Of a stretch of 55,862 nt of DNA, positions 45,022-54,826 are shown in pieces; position 1 is the first letter of the stretch; every line of letters begins with the position of its first letter. The notes beneath the pieces are model-generated. The model was not told the origin of the DNA. It saw only the letters and a list, made by a program, of their open reading frames with translations, and searched no databases. Made by a program: the position numbers and the translations under genes. This DNA is from an uncultured Candidatus Pelagibacter sp. (GTDB lineage: Bacteria; Pseudomonadota; Alphaproteobacteria; Pelagibacterales; Pelagibacteraceae): contig CAJQSU010000005.1 in NCBI GenBank assembly GCA_905616435.1, forward strand, positions 1 through 55,862, in the 5' to 3' direction.

Positions 45022-46049
45022 TAGATTTGTTCCTCTAATTTTTTAGACATTTCAGCAATATTATCTGGTGGCCAATTAGGTATTTCCATACCTAAATATA
45101 AGGACATTCCAGTTAATACCTCTTTTATTTCATTAAGAGATTTTCTTCCAAAATTTGGCGTTCTTAGCATTTCACCCTCTGATTTTTGAACAAGATCTCC
45201 AATATAAATTATATTGTCATTTTTCAGACAATTCATTGATCTTACTGAAAGTTCCAATTCATCAACTTTTCTTAATAAGTTTTTATTAAATTCAGGTTCA
45301 GTGGAAACTTCTTTAATTGGTGCTTCAACAGGTTCATCAAAATTAATGAACATTTTAAGTTGATCTTGGAAAATTCTCGCTGAGTAAGCAACCGCATCTT
45401 CAGCTGATATAGAACCATTTGTTTCAACTTCCATTGTAAGTTTATCATAATCAAGAGCTTTACCTTCTCTTGCTGTACTTATTGAATAAGATACTTTTTT
45501 TACAGGACTGTATAAAGAGTCTATGGCGATTAATCCCAAAGGTGGTTCTTCAGGTTTATTTAAATCAGCTGGAACATAGCCTTTTCCAGTATTTACGTTC
45601 ATTTCCATATGAAAATTTGTATTCTCGTCAAGGTTACATATTACAAGATCTGGATTTAATATTTCAATATCAGCTATAGACGTAATATCAGAAGCTTTGA
45701 TCTCACCTGGACCTTTTGCATCTAAAACAAGTTTTTTTGTTCCTTCTGCCGAACTTTTTAATGCTAAAGATTTTACGTTTAATACGATGTCAGTCACATC
45801 CTCTCTTACTCCTTTAATGGAAGTAAACTCATGTAGAACTCCATCTATTTGAATTGAAGTGACTGCAGCACCTCTTATTGAAGATAATAGTATTCTTCTT
45901 AGTGAATTACCTAATGTTAAGCCATAACCTTTTTCTAATGGTTCTGCTATAATTTGTGCATGAGTTAAATCATCACTAATTTTAACATCTAACTTCGCAG
46001 GCTTGATTAATGATTTCCAATTTTTAATATTCACATTTTCTGTTTCCAT
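45021..46049 (-). CDS. rpoA: RNA polymerase alpha subunit
   Basis: RpoA dimerises to start RNA polymerase assembly. The N-terminal domain ([19 protein letters not shown]) and the C-terminal domain that contacts UP elements and activators ([16 protein letters not shown] then [16 protein letters not shown]) are both present, for a total of 342 residues. It sits between rpsK and rplQ with TAATG-type one-base overlaps. The call is firm. Confidence 0.98.
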   Translation of the reverse strand: METENVNIKNWKSLIKPAKLDVKISDDLTHAQIIAEPLEKGYGLTLGNSLRRILLSSIRGAAVTSIQIDGVLHEFTSIKGVREDVTDIVLNVKSLALKSSAEGTKKLVLDAKGPGEIKASDITSIADIEILNPDLVICNLDENTNFHMEMNVNTGKGYVPADLNKPEEPPLGLIAIDSLYSPVKKVSYSISTAREGKALDYDKLTMEVETNGSISAEDAVAYSARIFQDQLKMFINFDEPVEAPIKEVSTEPEFNKNLLRKVDELELSVRSMNCLKNDNIIYIGDLVQKSEGEMLRTPNFGRKSLNEIKEVLTGMSLYLGMEIPNWPPDNIAEMSKKLEEQI

Positions 46050-46498
46050 TAAACTCTCCTTTTTTTTGGTGGCCGCGTACCATTATGTGGCATTGGCGTT
46101 GTGTCTTTAATAGACAAAATTTTAAATCCCCGGGCTTGTAATGCTCTTAAAGCTGTTTCTCTTCCTGATCCAGGACCTTTAACTTCTACGGATAAAGTTT
46201 TCATTCCATAATCCATAGCTTTTGAAGCAGCTGCATCAGCAGCTATTTGTGCTGCATAAGGTGTTGATTTTCTTGACCCTTTAAAACCTTTTTGACCAGC
46301 AGAAGCCCATGATATCACATTTCCATTTGTATCTGCAATTGAGATTATTGTGTTATTAAATGTGGACTGAACATAAGCAATTCCATTCAGAATATTTTTT
46401 TTAATTTTCTTTTTTTTTGAATAAGAACTTTTATTAGATTTTTTAGACGATTTTTCTATTTTTGGATCTTTATTTTCTACTTTATCTATTTTAGCCAT
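46049..46498 (-). CDS. rpsK: 30S ribosomal protein S11
   Basis: S11 lies in the platform of the small subunit. The core is standard: [31 protein letters not shown] and [13 protein letters not shown]. The 149-residue length exceeds the usual about 129 because of an N-terminal lysine/serine-rich extension of roughly 25 residues ([19 protein letters not shown]). It overlaps rpoA by one base and follows rpsM by two. The call is firm. Confidence 0.98.
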   Translation of the reverse strand: MAKIDKVENKDPKIEKSSKKSNKSSYSKKKKIKKNILNGIAYVQSTFNNTIISIADTNGNVISWASAGQKGFKGSRKSTPYAAQIAADAAASKAMDYGMKTLSVEVKGPGSGRETALRALQARGFKILSIKDTTPMPHNGTRPPKKRRV

Positions 46499-46500
46499 GA

Positions 46501-46884
46501 TTATTTTTTAAGTGGTGTTAATTTTTTACCCGCAATAGCAATTGCCTTACCTTTTCTAGTTCTAGCATTACATCTAGTTCTCTGTCCTCTTACTGGTAAT
46601 TTCTTTCTGTGTCTTGAACCTCTGTAACAAGCTAGGTCAATAAGTCTCTTTATACTTAGGGAGTATTCTCTTCTGAGGTCTCCTTCGACTTTAAAATTTT
46701 GATCTATATACTCTCTAATCTTTAAAATTTCATCATCAGTTAATTCATTTATTCTTTTTACTTTTGGTATTTCTAATGATGAGCAAATTTGATGAGAAAA
46801 TTTGTCACCAATACCATAAATATAAGTTAAGCCTATATGAACAAGCTTATTTTGTGGAATGTTAATACCTGCGATCCGGGCCAT
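46501..46884 (-). CDS. rpsM: 30S ribosomal protein S13
   Basis: S13 contacts tRNA and the large subunit from the 30S head. The 127-residue product begins [20 protein letters not shown] and contains [20 protein letters not shown] followed by TRKGKA, as usual. It is separated from adk by 56 bases, which hold a good promoter. rpmJ, often just upstream of rpsM in other bacteria, is not here. The call is firm. Confidence 0.98.
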   Translation of the reverse strand: MARIAGINIPQNKLVHIGLTYIYGIGDKFSHQICSSLEIPKVKRINELTDDEILKIREYIDQNFKVEGDLRREYSLSIKRLIDLACYRGSRHRKKLPVRGQRTRCNARTRKGKAIAIAGKKLTPLKK

Positions 46885-46908
46885 ATATTGTGTGATAAAT
46901 TTGAGCCT

Positions 46909-46936
46909 TTTATATAAGAAGATCTTTCAAAGTCAA
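46909..46936 (-). promoter_or_regulatory. Candidate promoter upstream of rpsM
   Basis: On the minus strand TTGACT (46936-46931) and TATAAA (46914-46909) are separated by 16 bases, a near-consensus sigma-70 pair. It lies between the adk stop and the rpsM ATG. A start near 46902 would give an 18-base leader. This would allow rpsM-rpsK-rpoA-rplQ to be transcribed separately from the upstream ribosomal genes. The call rests on sequence only. Confidence 0.5.
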
Positions 46937-46940
46937 CGTC

Positions 46941-47582
46941 TTAAACTCTGATAAAAGCATCTATTTTGTTGGTTATTTCACTAATTTTTAGCGTCCCGTC
47001 TATTTGATGAAAATTTTGATTATTTGATAAAAAATCTATTACTGGTTTAGTCGTTTCTATGTAAATATCGTATCTGTTCATTAATGTTTCGGAATTATCA
47101 TCTTTTCTTTTAATAAAATGCTCAGCACCACAAGGATGTAATTTGATTTCATTTACATTAAAAAACTTGTTGAGTGTTGTATTACACTTCTCACAAGTCA
47201 CCCTACCTTCAATTCTTTTATTAACAACTTCTCTTGGTACATGAAGAGAAATAATAAGGTCTATTTTTTCATTGAACTCAGCTAAAATTTTATCAAGATT
47301 TTTAGACTGCTCTACAGTTCTTGGATAACCATCAAATATCATTCTATCTCTAAACTTTAATTCACTTATGGCTGTTTTTAGTAATTTATTTACAATTTCG
47401 TCTGAAACAAAGTTCCCCTTAGATATTTTTTCTTCAATAACTTTACCTAAGTCAGTTTTATTTTTAACTTCGCTTCTAAGGAGATCGCCAGTTGAAAGCT
47501 GAAAATAATTATGCTTGCTAACAATTTGTTGCGCTTGTGTGCCTTTACCTGCACCCGGGGGACCAAATAAAATAATGTTCAC
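46941..47582 (-). CDS. adk: Adenylate kinase
   Basis: Adk interconverts ATP plus AMP and two ADP. The 213-residue protein has the P-loop GPPGAGKGTQAQQI (residues 7-20), MIFDGYPRTVEQ, and a LID region with cysteines (TCEKCNTTL and HPCGAEH) suggesting a zinc-type LID. The start codon is GTG at 47582, five bases after the secY stop. adk between secY and rpsM is the usual place in this operon. The call is firm. Confidence 0.97.
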   Translation of the reverse strand: MNIILFGPPGAGKGTQAQQIVSKHNYFQLSTGDLLRSEVKNKTDLGKVIEEKISKGNFVSDEIVNKLLKTAISELKFRDRMIFDGYPRTVEQSKNLDKILAEFNEKIDLIISLHVPREVVNKRIEGRVTCEKCNTTLNKFFNVNEIKLHPCGAEHFIKRKDDNSETLMNRYDIYIETTKPVIDFLSNNQNFHQIDGTLKISEITNKIDAFIRV

Positions 47583-47587
47583 TAGAA

Positions 47588-48868
47588 TTATCTTCCAAAT
47601 TTTGTCTTTTTGATCAACTGCTCATATTGAGCACTCATAAGTCTAGTCTGAATTTGTGTTACTGTATCAATTGCAACGACTACAACAATTAAAATTGAAG
47701 CACCTCCTAAATAAAATGGAATTGGATAATTTGCTATTAAAAGTTCTGGCATTAAACAAACTAAGGTTAAATATAATGCACCAATAGTTGTTAATCTTGT
47801 TAATATAATATCTATATATGTGGCTGTACTTTCACCAGGTCTAATACCAGGTATGAAACCACCATATTTTCTTAAATTATCAGCTGTCTCTGTTGGATTA
47901 AAAGTTATTGATGTATAAAAAAATGTAAAAAAAATTATTCCAGATGCATAGAGCAACATATAAAGTGGTTGTCCTTGAGTAAAATATGAACTTAAATTTA
48001 AAAAAGTCTCATTGTCAGAAAAATTAAAATTAGAAAATGTAACAGGTAATAATAATAGTGCAGAAGCAAAAATTGCAGGTATTACACCGGCTTGATTAAT
48101 CTTTAGAGGTAAATGTGATGATTCTCCTCCATACATTTTGTTTCCCATTTGTCTTTTAGGATAGTTAATTAAAATCTTTCTAAGAGCTCTTTCCATAAAT
48201 ACTACAAATAGTATTGTTAAAATTAATAAAACAAATATCCCTAAAATCATAACCGTTGATACAGCACCAGTTCTACCGAGTTCAAAAGTCGTAACTAAAG
48301 CTCTGGGTATCTCTGCAACTATTCCTGCAAAGATAATTAAAGATATTCCGTTTCCAATACCTCTTTGAGTAATTTGTTCACCAAGCCACATCAAAAATAA
48401 TGTCCCCGCAACAATTGTTGTCACTGTTGAAATCTTAAAAAATAAACCAGGATTAATAACTAAGTTTGCTGATGATTCTAAACCTACAGCTAATCCGTAC
48501 CCTTGCACTGTTGCTAACAACACGGTTCCATATCTGGTTATTTGTGTAATTTTTGATCTTCCAGTTTCTCCTTGAGATTTCAAATTTTTAAAATAGTCTG
48601 AAACACCAGTTAAAAGCTGAATAATTATGGCTGAAGATATATATGGCATTATTCCTAAAGCAAAAATTGCCATTCTACTTACAGCTCCACCTGCAAAAAC
48701 ATTAAACATTCCAAGTAATCCTTTTTGATTACTGTCCATTAAAGTTTTTAGTTGTTCGGGATCTATGCCAGGTAAAGGAACAAATGTTCCAAATCTATAA
48801 ACAGCTAAAACTCCTATGGTAAATAGTATTCTATTTCTTAAATCGTTTACTGAAGAAGAAGCACTCAT
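47588..48868 (-). CDS. secY: Preprotein translocase subunit SecY
   Basis: SecY is the channel of the Sec translocon in the inner membrane. The 426-residue protein has ten membrane segments with typical loops: YRFGTFVPLPGIDP, GIMPYISSAIIIQLLTG, GEQITQRGIGNGISLIIFAG and GGFIPGIRPGESTATYID. It sits after rplO by 12 bases. It would export the signal-peptide proteins encoded here (Slt, nuclease, binding protein, autotransporter-like). The call is firm. Confidence 0.98.
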   Translation of the reverse strand: MSASSSVNDLRNRILFTIGVLAVYRFGTFVPLPGIDPEQLKTLMDSNQKGLLGMFNVFAGGAVSRMAIFALGIMPYISSAIIIQLLTGVSDYFKNLKSQGETGRSKITQITRYGTVLLATVQGYGLAVGLESSANLVINPGLFFKISTVTTIVAGTLFLMWLGEQITQRGIGNGISLIIFAGIVAEIPRALVTTFELGRTGAVSTVMILGIFVLLILTILFVVFMERALRKILINYPKRQMGNKMYGGESSHLPLKINQAGVIPAIFASALLLLPVTFSNFNFSDNETFLNLSSYFTQGQPLYMLLYASGIIFFTFFYTSITFNPTETADNLRKYGGFIPGIRPGESTATYIDIILTRLTTIGALYLTLVCLMPELLIANYPIPFYLGGASILIVVVVAIDTVTQIQTRLMSAQYEQLIKKTKFGR

Positions 48869-48880
48869 TAACTAAAATAT

Positions 48881-49333
48881 CTATTTTTTTAATTTAATTG
48901 ATCCACCAATTTTCTCAAGTTTTTCAACTGCTGATTTTGATGCTAAATTAGCCTCAATATTAATTTTATCTTTGATTTCACCAGTACCTAAAATTTTCAA
49001 TTTTACTGAGTTTTTATTAATCAATTTTAATTTTTTAAGTAAATCTATATTAATAATATCACTAGATTTAATTGTTTTTTCGTCGATGAAAGATTGAATT
49101 TTTTCTAAATTCATTATTGCAATATTTACTCTTGAAATCGGATTAAACCCTCTTTTAGGCAATCTTCTATACAACGGCATTTGTCCACCTTCAAAGGCTT
49201 TAATAGCTACGCCAGATCTAGATTTTTGACCTTTAACACCCCTACCACAAGTTTTTCCTTTGCCGGAACCAATTCCTCTGCCGACTCTCATTTTGGGTTT
49301 AATAAATTTAATTGTTGTATTTAATGTACTCAT
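48881..49333 (-). CDS. rplO: 50S ribosomal protein L15
   Basis: L15 is a core large-subunit protein. The 150-residue product has RVGRGIGSGKGKTCGRGVKG and QKSRSGVAIKAFEGGQMPLY at the start and the mixed C-terminal domain after. Its ATG overlaps the rpsE stop by one base, so the L30 gene (rpmD), usually between them, is absent from this spot. The call is firm. Confidence 0.97.
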   Translation of the reverse strand: MSTLNTTIKFIKPKMRVGRGIGSGKGKTCGRGVKGQKSRSGVAIKAFEGGQMPLYRRLPKRGFNPISRVNIAIMNLEKIQSFIDEKTIKSSDIINIDLLKKLKLINKNSVKLKILGTGEIKDKINIEANLASKSAVEKLEKIGGSIKLKK

Positions 49334-49848
49334 TATCCTCTTTTTTCAATTATTTCTGAAATCTTTTTGTTTCTTATGGCTGAAATATGTTTTGGTGAAT
49401 TTTGTTTCATTAAAGCTTTAATTGTGGCTCTTATAACATTGTGAGCATTTGAAGTTCCCATAGATTTAGCTACAATATCTTTAACTCCTAAAACTTCACA
49501 AACAGCCCTAACTGGACCACCAGCAATAATTCCCGTACCTTTTGAGGCAGCTCTTAGTACAATTTTACCAGCACCATCTTTAGCTTTCACGTCATGATGA
49601 ATAGTTCTTCCCTCTCTTAAAGGTATTTGTATAAGTTTTCTTCTTGCCATTTCATTAGCTTTTTTAATTGCATCAGGAACTTGTTTTGCTTTTGCATGAG
49701 CAATACCAATTTTTCCAGCTTGATTACCCACTACAACTAAGGCAGAGAATCCAAATCTTCTTCCACCTTTAACAACCTTAGTAATTCTATTAATGTGAAC
49801 TAGTTTTTCTAATAAATCATCAGTTTTTTTATCTTTAAAATTATTCAT
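49333..49848 (-). CDS. rpsE: 30S ribosomal protein S5
   Basis: S5 supports translational accuracy in the small subunit. The 171-residue product has [20 protein letters not shown], then [12 protein letters not shown] and [20 protein letters not shown]. It precedes rplO with a one-base overlap and follows rplR by two bases. Length and motifs are ordinary. The call is firm. Confidence 0.98.
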   Translation of the reverse strand: MNNFKDKKTDDLLEKLVHINRITKVVKGGRRFGFSALVVVGNQAGKIGIAHAKAKQVPDAIKKANEMARRKLIQIPLREGRTIHHDVKAKDGAGKIVLRAASKGTGIIAGGPVRAVCEVLGVKDIVAKSMGTSNAHNVIRATIKALMKQNSPKHISAIRNKKISEIIEKRG

Positions 49849-49850
49849 AA

Positions 49851-50207
49851 TTAAAAATCCATTCCATTTTTACGTAAAGTTTCAGCAAACACCTTTACAC
49901 GACCATGATATTTATAAACACCACGGTCAAAAAATATTTTAGTTATCTTTTTTTCTTGAGCTTTTTTAGCTAACTTTTCAGCTACAATTTTAGAAAGTTC
50001 AGTTTTATTCACTTTAGATCCTGATTTAATATCTTTTTCTACTGATGAAGCAGATAGTAATGTCACATTTTTACTGTCATCGATAATTTGAGCAGAAATA
50101 TTTTTAGCAGACCTTGATATGCTCAATCTAAATCTATCTTTTGGAGCAACTTTTTTAACTTTATTGGTTACTCTAAACTTTTTTCTACTACCTGTTGATA
50201 ATTTCAT
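49851..50207 (-). CDS. rplR: 50S ribosomal protein L18
   Basis: L18 binds 5S rRNA. The 118-residue product has the family core [40 protein letters not shown] and the C-terminal [20 protein letters not shown] segment. It overlaps rplF by one base. The call is firm. Confidence 0.97.
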   Translation of the reverse strand: MKLSTGSRKKFRVTNKVKKVAPKDRFRLSISRSAKNISAQIIDDSKNVTLLSASSVEKDIKSGSKVNKTELSKIVAEKLAKKAQEKKITKIFFDRGVYKYHGRVKVFAETLRKNGMDF

Positions 50208-50746
50208 TATTTTTTCTTTCCTTCTTTTCTAAGTATATATTGTCCTTTTTCTCTAATACCTTTTCCCTTGTAAGGCTCGATTTTTCTAAAAGTTTTAATT
50301 TTTGAAGCAACAACACCAACTAATTGCTTGTCTGAACCAAAAATTTTTAAAGTAGTTTGCTTTTCAACTTCAATCTTAATACCCTCTGGAATATCAAAAT
50401 TAATATCATGGCTGTAACCTAATTGTAAGTTTAATTGACTTCCTTTTAGAGCCGCTCTGTAACCAACTCCAACTAATTCTAAAATTTTCTCATAACCTAC
50501 ACTTGAGCCAATAACTGCGTTATTTATTAGGCTTCTTTTCATGCCCCATATTCGCTTTGTATCTTGATCAATTTTTTTTGGCTTAATTGATATCTCTTTT
50601 CCATCATTAATATCCAAATTAAACATATCTAAATCTATATCTAAAGATTTCTTACCGAGTGGACCCTCAATATTTAAGATGTTGTCAACTAACACAACTT
50701 TAACTTTATCAGGTATTGTAATATTTATTTTTCCAATTTTAGACAT
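50207..50746 (-). CDS. rplF: 50S ribosomal protein L6
   Basis: L6 is a large-subunit protein near the factor-binding site. The 179-residue product has [18 protein letters not shown] and the C-terminal motif [20 protein letters not shown] typical of the family. It is two bases after rpsH and overlaps rplR. The call is firm. Confidence 0.97.
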   Translation of the reverse strand: MSKIGKINITIPDKVKVVLVDNILNIEGPLGKKSLDIDLDMFNLDINDGKEISIKPKKIDQDTKRIWGMKRSLINNAVIGSSVGYEKILELVGVGYRAALKGSQLNLQLGYSHDINFDIPEGIKIEVEKQTTLKIFGSDKQLVGVVASKIKTFRKIEPYKGKGIREKGQYILRKEGKKK

Positions 50747-50748
50747 AA

Positions 50749-51144
50749 TTAAAATACTTTACAGATTATCTCACCACCAATTTTTTGTTTTCTTGCATCT
50801 ATATCTGTCATCACGCCCTTTGGCGTTGATACGATTGCAATACCTAAACCATTATTTATCTTTGGTAGACTATCAGCGCTTGAAAAAATTCTTCTACCAG
50901 GTTTTGATACTCTTTCAAAATTACTTATAACCGGGTTTCCAGAGTAATATTTAAGCTCCATAGATAAAATTGGCTTCTTTTCTTCACCCGCAACTTTAAA
51001 ATCTTTTATAAAACCTTCATTTTTAAGTATATCTGCAATCTTAGTTTTAAAATTTGATGACGGCAGTTCTACTTTTTTGTGTTTTCTAGCTTGAGCATTT
51101 TTTACTCTTGCTATCATATCACCAATTGGATCACTTAAACTCAT
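50749..51144 (-). CDS. rpsH: 30S ribosomal protein S8
   Basis: S8 binds 16S rRNA in the central domain and in other bacteria represses this operon by binding the spc mRNA. The 131-residue product has SDPIGDMIARVKNAQARKHK and GLGIAIVSTPKGVMTDIDAR. Whether the autogenous site exists upstream was not assessed. It follows rpsN by ten bases. The call is firm. Confidence 0.98.
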   Translation of the reverse strand: MSLSDPIGDMIARVKNAQARKHKKVELPSSNFKTKIADILKNEGFIKDFKVAGEEKKPILSMELKYYSGNPVISNFERVSKPGRRIFSSADSLPKINNGLGIAIVSTPKGVMTDIDARKQKIGGEIICKVF

Positions 51145-51154
51145 ATTTTCCTTT

Positions 51155-51460
51155 CTACCAGCTTGCCTTTGTCATACCTGGAATTAATCCAGCTAATCCT
51201 AAGTCTCTCAAAGCTATTCTTGATATTTTTAATTTTCTATAAACTCCGTGTGGTCGTCCTGTAATTTTACACCTATTCATAACTCTATTTTTAGCCGAAT
51301 TTCTTGGCATTTGTGAAAGTTTTTGTTGTGCTTTAAATCTTTCCTCTAAAGGCAATTTTTTGTCCATGATTATCTTCTTAAGAGCTTGCCTTTTTTTATA
51401 AAGTTTATCAGAAAGTTTAATTCTTCTATCGTTCTTATTTACAGCGCTTACTTTAGCCAT
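51155..51460 (-). CDS. rpsN: 30S ribosomal protein S14
   Basis: S14 assembles in the 30S head. The 101-residue product is the long, zinc-free type: it has RNSAKNRVMNRCKITGRPHG and VYRKLKISRIALRDLGLAG, but only one cysteine rather than the two CxxC pairs of the zinc form. It lies between rplE and rpsH. The call is firm. Confidence 0.98.
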   Translation of the reverse strand: MAKVSAVNKNDRRIKLSDKLYKKRQALKKIIMDKKLPLEERFKAQQKLSQMPRNSAKNRVMNRCKITGRPHGVYRKLKISRIALRDLGLAGLIPGMTKASW

Positions 51461-51462
51461 TT

Positions 51463-52017
51463 TTAATTATCTCCTTTTTTTATAAATGGAAAATTCATTT
51501 TCTCTAATAAAGCAAAACTATGATCTTTATTTACAGCTTTAATTACGATTACTATATCTAACCCTCTCACTTTATCAGCTCTTTCAAAGCTAACTTCAGG
51601 GAATATAATATGTTCTTTAATACCAAAAGTGTAATTCCCAAGTTTATCAAACCCTTTTGGAGACAATCCTCTAAAATCTTTAATTCTAGGTAATGCAATA
51701 TTTACAAGTCTATCAATAAACTCATACATTTTATTTTTTCTTAATGTAACCTTAAGACCTGCATTAGTTCCTTTTCTAGTTTTAAAATTTGCAACTGATT
51801 TTCTAAATTTTGTAATGACCGGCTTTTGACCAGTAATTTTTGCCATATCCTCTTCACTTGCTTTTAATATTTTCGCGTCAGCACCATCTAGACCAAGACC
51901 CATGTTCAATACTACTTTTTCGATTTTTGGTGTCATAAAAACATTTTTAAGGCCAAGACTATCTTTTAAAGCTGGCTGAATATCCTTTTTATAAATTTCT
52001 TTTAATCTTGGAGTCAT
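51463..52017 (-). CDS. rplE: 50S ribosomal protein L5
   Basis: L5 binds 5S rRNA and contacts the P-site tRNA. The 184-residue product has VEKVVLNMGLG-like KVVLNMGLGLDGADAK, KITGQKPVITKFRKSVANFK and the conserved PRIKDFRGLSPKGFDKLGNY. It overlaps rplX by one base. The call is firm. Confidence 0.98.
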   Translation of the reverse strand: MTPRLKEIYKKDIQPALKDSLGLKNVFMTPKIEKVVLNMGLGLDGADAKILKASEEDMAKITGQKPVITKFRKSVANFKTRKGTNAGLKVTLRKNKMYEFIDRLVNIALPRIKDFRGLSPKGFDKLGNYTFGIKEHIIFPEVSFERADKVRGLDIVIVIKAVNKDHSFALLEKMNFPFIKKGDN

Positions 52018-52262
52018 TATTTTTTAGCCTCTACTTTTTTAATTTTTTTTTCATCAACTAATTTTAAATTTGATATATGGATAAAACTTTCTTTTGAAAC
52101 AATTCCACCTTTTTTTTCTTTTGTTGTTTTTATATGTTTCTTAACCATGTTCATTTCTTTAACTTTTGCTCTATTATTTGGTCTGTCAATCTCGATTACT
52201 TCACCTTCTTTTTTTTTATCTTTGCCAGTTAAAATTCTTACTTTTAAACCTTTTTTAATCAT
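52017..52262 (-). CDS. rplX: 50S ribosomal protein L24
   Basis: L24 starts large-subunit assembly. The 81-residue product is shorter than the usual about 100 residues but has the KOW motif segment [20 protein letters not shown] and [20 protein letters not shown]. It lies between rplN and rplE. The call is firm. Confidence 0.96.
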   Translation of the reverse strand: MIKKGLKVRILTGKDKKKEGEVIEIDRPNNRAKVKEMNMVKKHIKTTKEKKGGIVSKESFIHISNLKLVDEKKIKKVEAKK

Positions 52263-52264
52263 CT

Positions 52265-52633
52265 TTATAAAACCTCCGGCGCTAGCGAAATAATTTTCAT
52301 TTGCCCTTTACTTCTCAGCTCTCTAGTAACAGGTCCAAAAATTCTTGTTCCAACCGGTTCACCTTTGTCATCCACTAGAACAGCGGCGTTATTATCAAAT
52401 TTTACTTTGGTCCCATCATCTCTATGAATTCCCTTTTTAACTCTAACTACTACAGCTTTATGTACAGTTCCTTTTTTGACTTTGCCTTTTGGAATAGCTT
52501 CTTTAACGGCTATAACAATAGTGTCACCAATACTAGCATAACGTCTTTTAGAGCCACCTAAAACTTTAATACATTCAATTCTTTTTGCTCCAGTATTATC
52601 AGCAACCAACAACTCTGTTTGAACTTGTATCAT
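52265..52633 (-). CDS. rplN: 50S ribosomal protein L14
   Basis: L14 sits at the subunit interface. The 122-residue product is highly conserved: [40 protein letters not shown] and [20 protein letters not shown]. It overlaps the rpsQ stop by one base. The call is firm. Confidence 0.98.
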   Translation of the reverse strand: MIQVQTELLVADNTGAKRIECIKVLGGSKRRYASIGDTIVIAVKEAIPKGKVKKGTVHKAVVVRVKKGIHRDDGTKVKFDNNAAVLVDDKGEPVGTRIFGPVTRELRSKGQMKIISLAPEVL

Positions 52634-52869
52634 TATTTATTGTTCTCCATTACCTGAAATTTTTTATTCTTTGAAAATGGCTTACTTTCGATAATTGAGA
52701 CTTTATCGCCAGTTTTAAATTTATTATTTTCATCGTGAGCATTATATTTCTTTTTAACTTTAATAACTTTTTTTAGTACTGGGTGAGAAAATTTTCTCTC
52801 AACCACTACAGTAATTGTTTTGTTTGGTTTATCGCTCACAACCACTCCTGTTAAAATTTTTTTAGGCAT
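52633..52869 (-). CDS. rpsQ: 30S ribosomal protein S17
   Basis: S17 binds 16S rRNA early in assembly. The 78-residue product has [40 protein letters not shown] and [13 protein letters not shown]. It starts eight bases before the rpmC stop. The call is firm. Confidence 0.97.
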   Translation of the reverse strand: MPKKILTGVVVSDKPNKTITVVVERKFSHPVLKKVIKVKKKYNAHDENNKFKTGDKVSIIESKPFSKNKKFQVMENNK

Positions 52870-53053
52870 TAATTTTTTCCTTTAATGTAGTTTTCAATCT
52901 TGCAATTGTTTTCTTTGTTTCTCCAATTTTTGCAGGATTTGTTACCTGTGAATTTACTTTTTGGAACCTAAAGTTAAATAAATCTTTTTTAAGTTTATCA
53001 ATATTTTTCAGTACTTCGCCTTTAGATAATTTTTTAATTTCTTGTTTTTTCAT
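52862..53053 (-). CDS. rpmC: 50S ribosomal protein L29
   Basis: L29 lies at the tunnel exit near L23. The 63-residue product is a short two-helix protein with [20 protein letters not shown] followed by [13 protein letters not shown]. It overlaps rplP by one base and rpsQ by eight. The call follows from both sequence and position. Confidence 0.95.
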   Translation of the reverse strand: MKKQEIKKLSKGEVLKNIDKLKKDLFNFRFQKVNSQVTNPAKIGETKKTIARLKTTLKEKINA

Positions 53054-53463
53054 TATGCAAATCTTTTTATAGTCTTAGTTTTAATTGGTAATTTAGCTGA
53101 TGCTTTGTACAGGGCTTCTTTAGCAATTACTTCTGAAACTCCATCAACCTCAAATAAGATTCTTCCAGGTTTAACACGACATGCATAAAACTCTATATTT
53201 CCTTTTCCTTTACCCATTCTTACCTCAATTGGTTTTTTTGACACTGGTATGTTTGGAAAAACTCTAGTCCAAACTCTACCTTGTCGTTTCATGTGTCTAG
53301 TTAATGCAACTCTTGCAGCTTCTATCTGTTTACCTGTAACTCTATCTGGAGACATTGCTTTTAAAGCAAATGATCCATAGTTTATTAAAGTAGCTCTTGA
53401 GGCAGTACCATGAATTCTGCCTTTATGTGCTTTTCTCCATTTAGTTCTGACCGGCTGCAACAT
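53053..53463 (-). CDS. rplP: 50S ribosomal protein L16
   Basis: L16 helps position tRNA in the A site. The 136-residue product begins [19 protein letters not shown], and contains [20 protein letters not shown] and [20 protein letters not shown]. It follows rpsC by one base. The call is firm. Confidence 0.98.
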   Translation of the reverse strand: MLQPVRTKWRKAHKGRIHGTASRATLINYGSFALKAMSPDRVTGKQIEAARVALTRHMKRQGRVWTRVFPNIPVSKKPIEVRMGKGKGNIEFYACRVKPGRILFEVDGVSEVIAKEALYKASAKLPIKTKTIKRFA

Positions 53464-53464
53464 G

Positions 53465-54145
53465 TTATACTTTTACCTCTTTTGGCGTAATCTTGTTAGT
53501 TTCTTGATTAAATTCTCTGGCAAATACTTCACCTTTATAAATCCATACTTTAATGCCAATAATCCCATATGTAGTTAGAGCTTCCGCTTCAGCATAATCA
53601 ATTTCAGCTCTAAGTGTGTGAGCAGGTATACTGCCGTCTCTTAACCATTCTGTTCGTGCAATCTCATTGCCACCAAGTCTTCCACTAATAGAAACTTTAA
53701 TTCCTTTTGATCCTAACCTCATACAAGACTGCATTGCTCTTTTCATTGCTCTTCTGTACGATATTCTTTTAACCAACTGTTGAGCTATATTTTCACCAAC
53801 TAAATAAGCGTTAGTTTCAGGTTTCTTAACTTCTTTAATATTCAATGTAACTTCATTTGTAGTGAATTTTGATAAATTATTTTTGATTTTATCAATGTCA
53901 CTACCTTTTTTGCCAATTACAAAACCAGGTCTTGATGTATAAATTGTTACAAAGCATTTATTTGAAGTTCTTTCAATCATAACTTTAGATACACCTGAGT
54001 TTACTACATTTTTTTTGATGTAAGCTCTAATCTTAAAATCTTCAATTAAATAATTTCCAAAATCTTTTTTCTTAGCGTACCAAACAGAGTCCCACCCTCT
54101 GTTAACTCCTAATCTAAAACCTACAGGATTAACTTTTTGTCCCAT
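53465..54145 (-). CDS. rpsC: 30S ribosomal protein S3
   Basis: S3 lies at the mRNA entry site. The 226-residue product has [20 protein letters not shown], the KH domain with [20 protein letters not shown], and [20 protein letters not shown]. Its ATG overlaps the end of rplV by 17 bases. The call is firm. Confidence 0.98.
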   Translation of the reverse strand: MGQKVNPVGFRLGVNRGWDSVWYAKKKDFGNYLIEDFKIRAYIKKNVVNSGVSKVMIERTSNKCFVTIYTSRPGFVIGKKGSDIDKIKNNLSKFTTNEVTLNIKEVKKPETNAYLVGENIAQQLVKRISYRRAMKRAMQSCMRLGSKGIKVSISGRLGGNEIARTEWLRDGSIPAHTLRAEIDYAEAEALTTYGIIGIKVWIYKGEVFAREFNQETNKITPKEVKV

Positions 54146-54527
54146 GACTCTCCATTTTTTTTGCCTCTGATAAAATTATTGTTACACTTGAATATGGTTT
54201 TAGAATTGGAGCTGCTCTACCCTTTGCTCTTGGTCTAAATCTTTTCATTACAATTTTTTTTCCACAATAAGCTTCCTTAACGATTAACCTATCAATATCA
54301 TATTGATAATTATTTTCTGCATTTGCTACCGCTGAACTAATTGTCTTACGTATATCTTTAGTTATTCTTTTTGAGGAAAATTGTAAATCTCTAATAGCTA
54401 CGTCAACTTTTTTTCCTACAATTGCTTGTAAAATAGGATTAAGTTTTCTAACACTCGATCTAATATTGTTATTTATAGATTTTACTGTATCTACTTTTTT
54501 TCTATTTTTTTTCTTTGTCTTGTTCAT
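54129..54527 (-). CDS. rplV: 50S ribosomal protein L22
   Basis: L22 lines the peptide exit tunnel. The 132-residue product has an N-terminal lysine-rich extension (KTKKKNRKKVDTVKS) before the core VRKLNPILQAIVGKKVDVAI and a standard end KRFRPRAKGRAAPILKPYSS. It overlaps rpsC by 17 bases and follows rpsS by two. The call is firm. Confidence 0.97.
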   Translation of the reverse strand: MNKTKKKNRKKVDTVKSINNNIRSSVRKLNPILQAIVGKKVDVAIRDLQFSSKRITKDIRKTISSAVANAENNYQYDIDRLIVKEAYCGKKIVMKRFRPRAKGRAAPILKPYSSVTIILSEAKKMESHGTKS

Positions 54528-54529
54528 AA

Positions 54530-54826
54530 TTATTTTTTAGCTGCTACTGCTGGTTTTGCTTTTTTATCTGCAGGTGTATGCCCAAAAAAAGTTCTTGTTG
54601 GTGAAAATTCACCTAGTTTGTGACCTACCATATCCTCAGATATCGTTATTGGTATAAATTTTTTCCCATTATAAATTAAAAAACTAACACCCACAAAATC
54701 AGGAAGTATTGTTGATCTTCTTGACCATGTTTTTATAGGTATCTTTTTTGGGTCGAGTTTATATTTATCAACTTTTTTCATTAAACTTTCTTCTACAAAT
54801 GGACCTTTCCATACAGCTCTAGCCAT
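54530..54826 (-). CDS. rpsS: 30S ribosomal protein S19
   Basis: S19 sits in the 30S head with S13. The 98-residue product has [40 protein letters not shown] and [15 protein letters not shown]. It overlaps rplB by one base. The call is firm. Confidence 0.98.
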   Translation of the reverse strand: MARAVWKGPFVEESLMKKVDKYKLDPKKIPIKTWSRRSTILPDFVGVSFLIYNGKKFIPITISEDMVGHKLGEFSPTRTFFGHTPADKKAKPAVAAKK

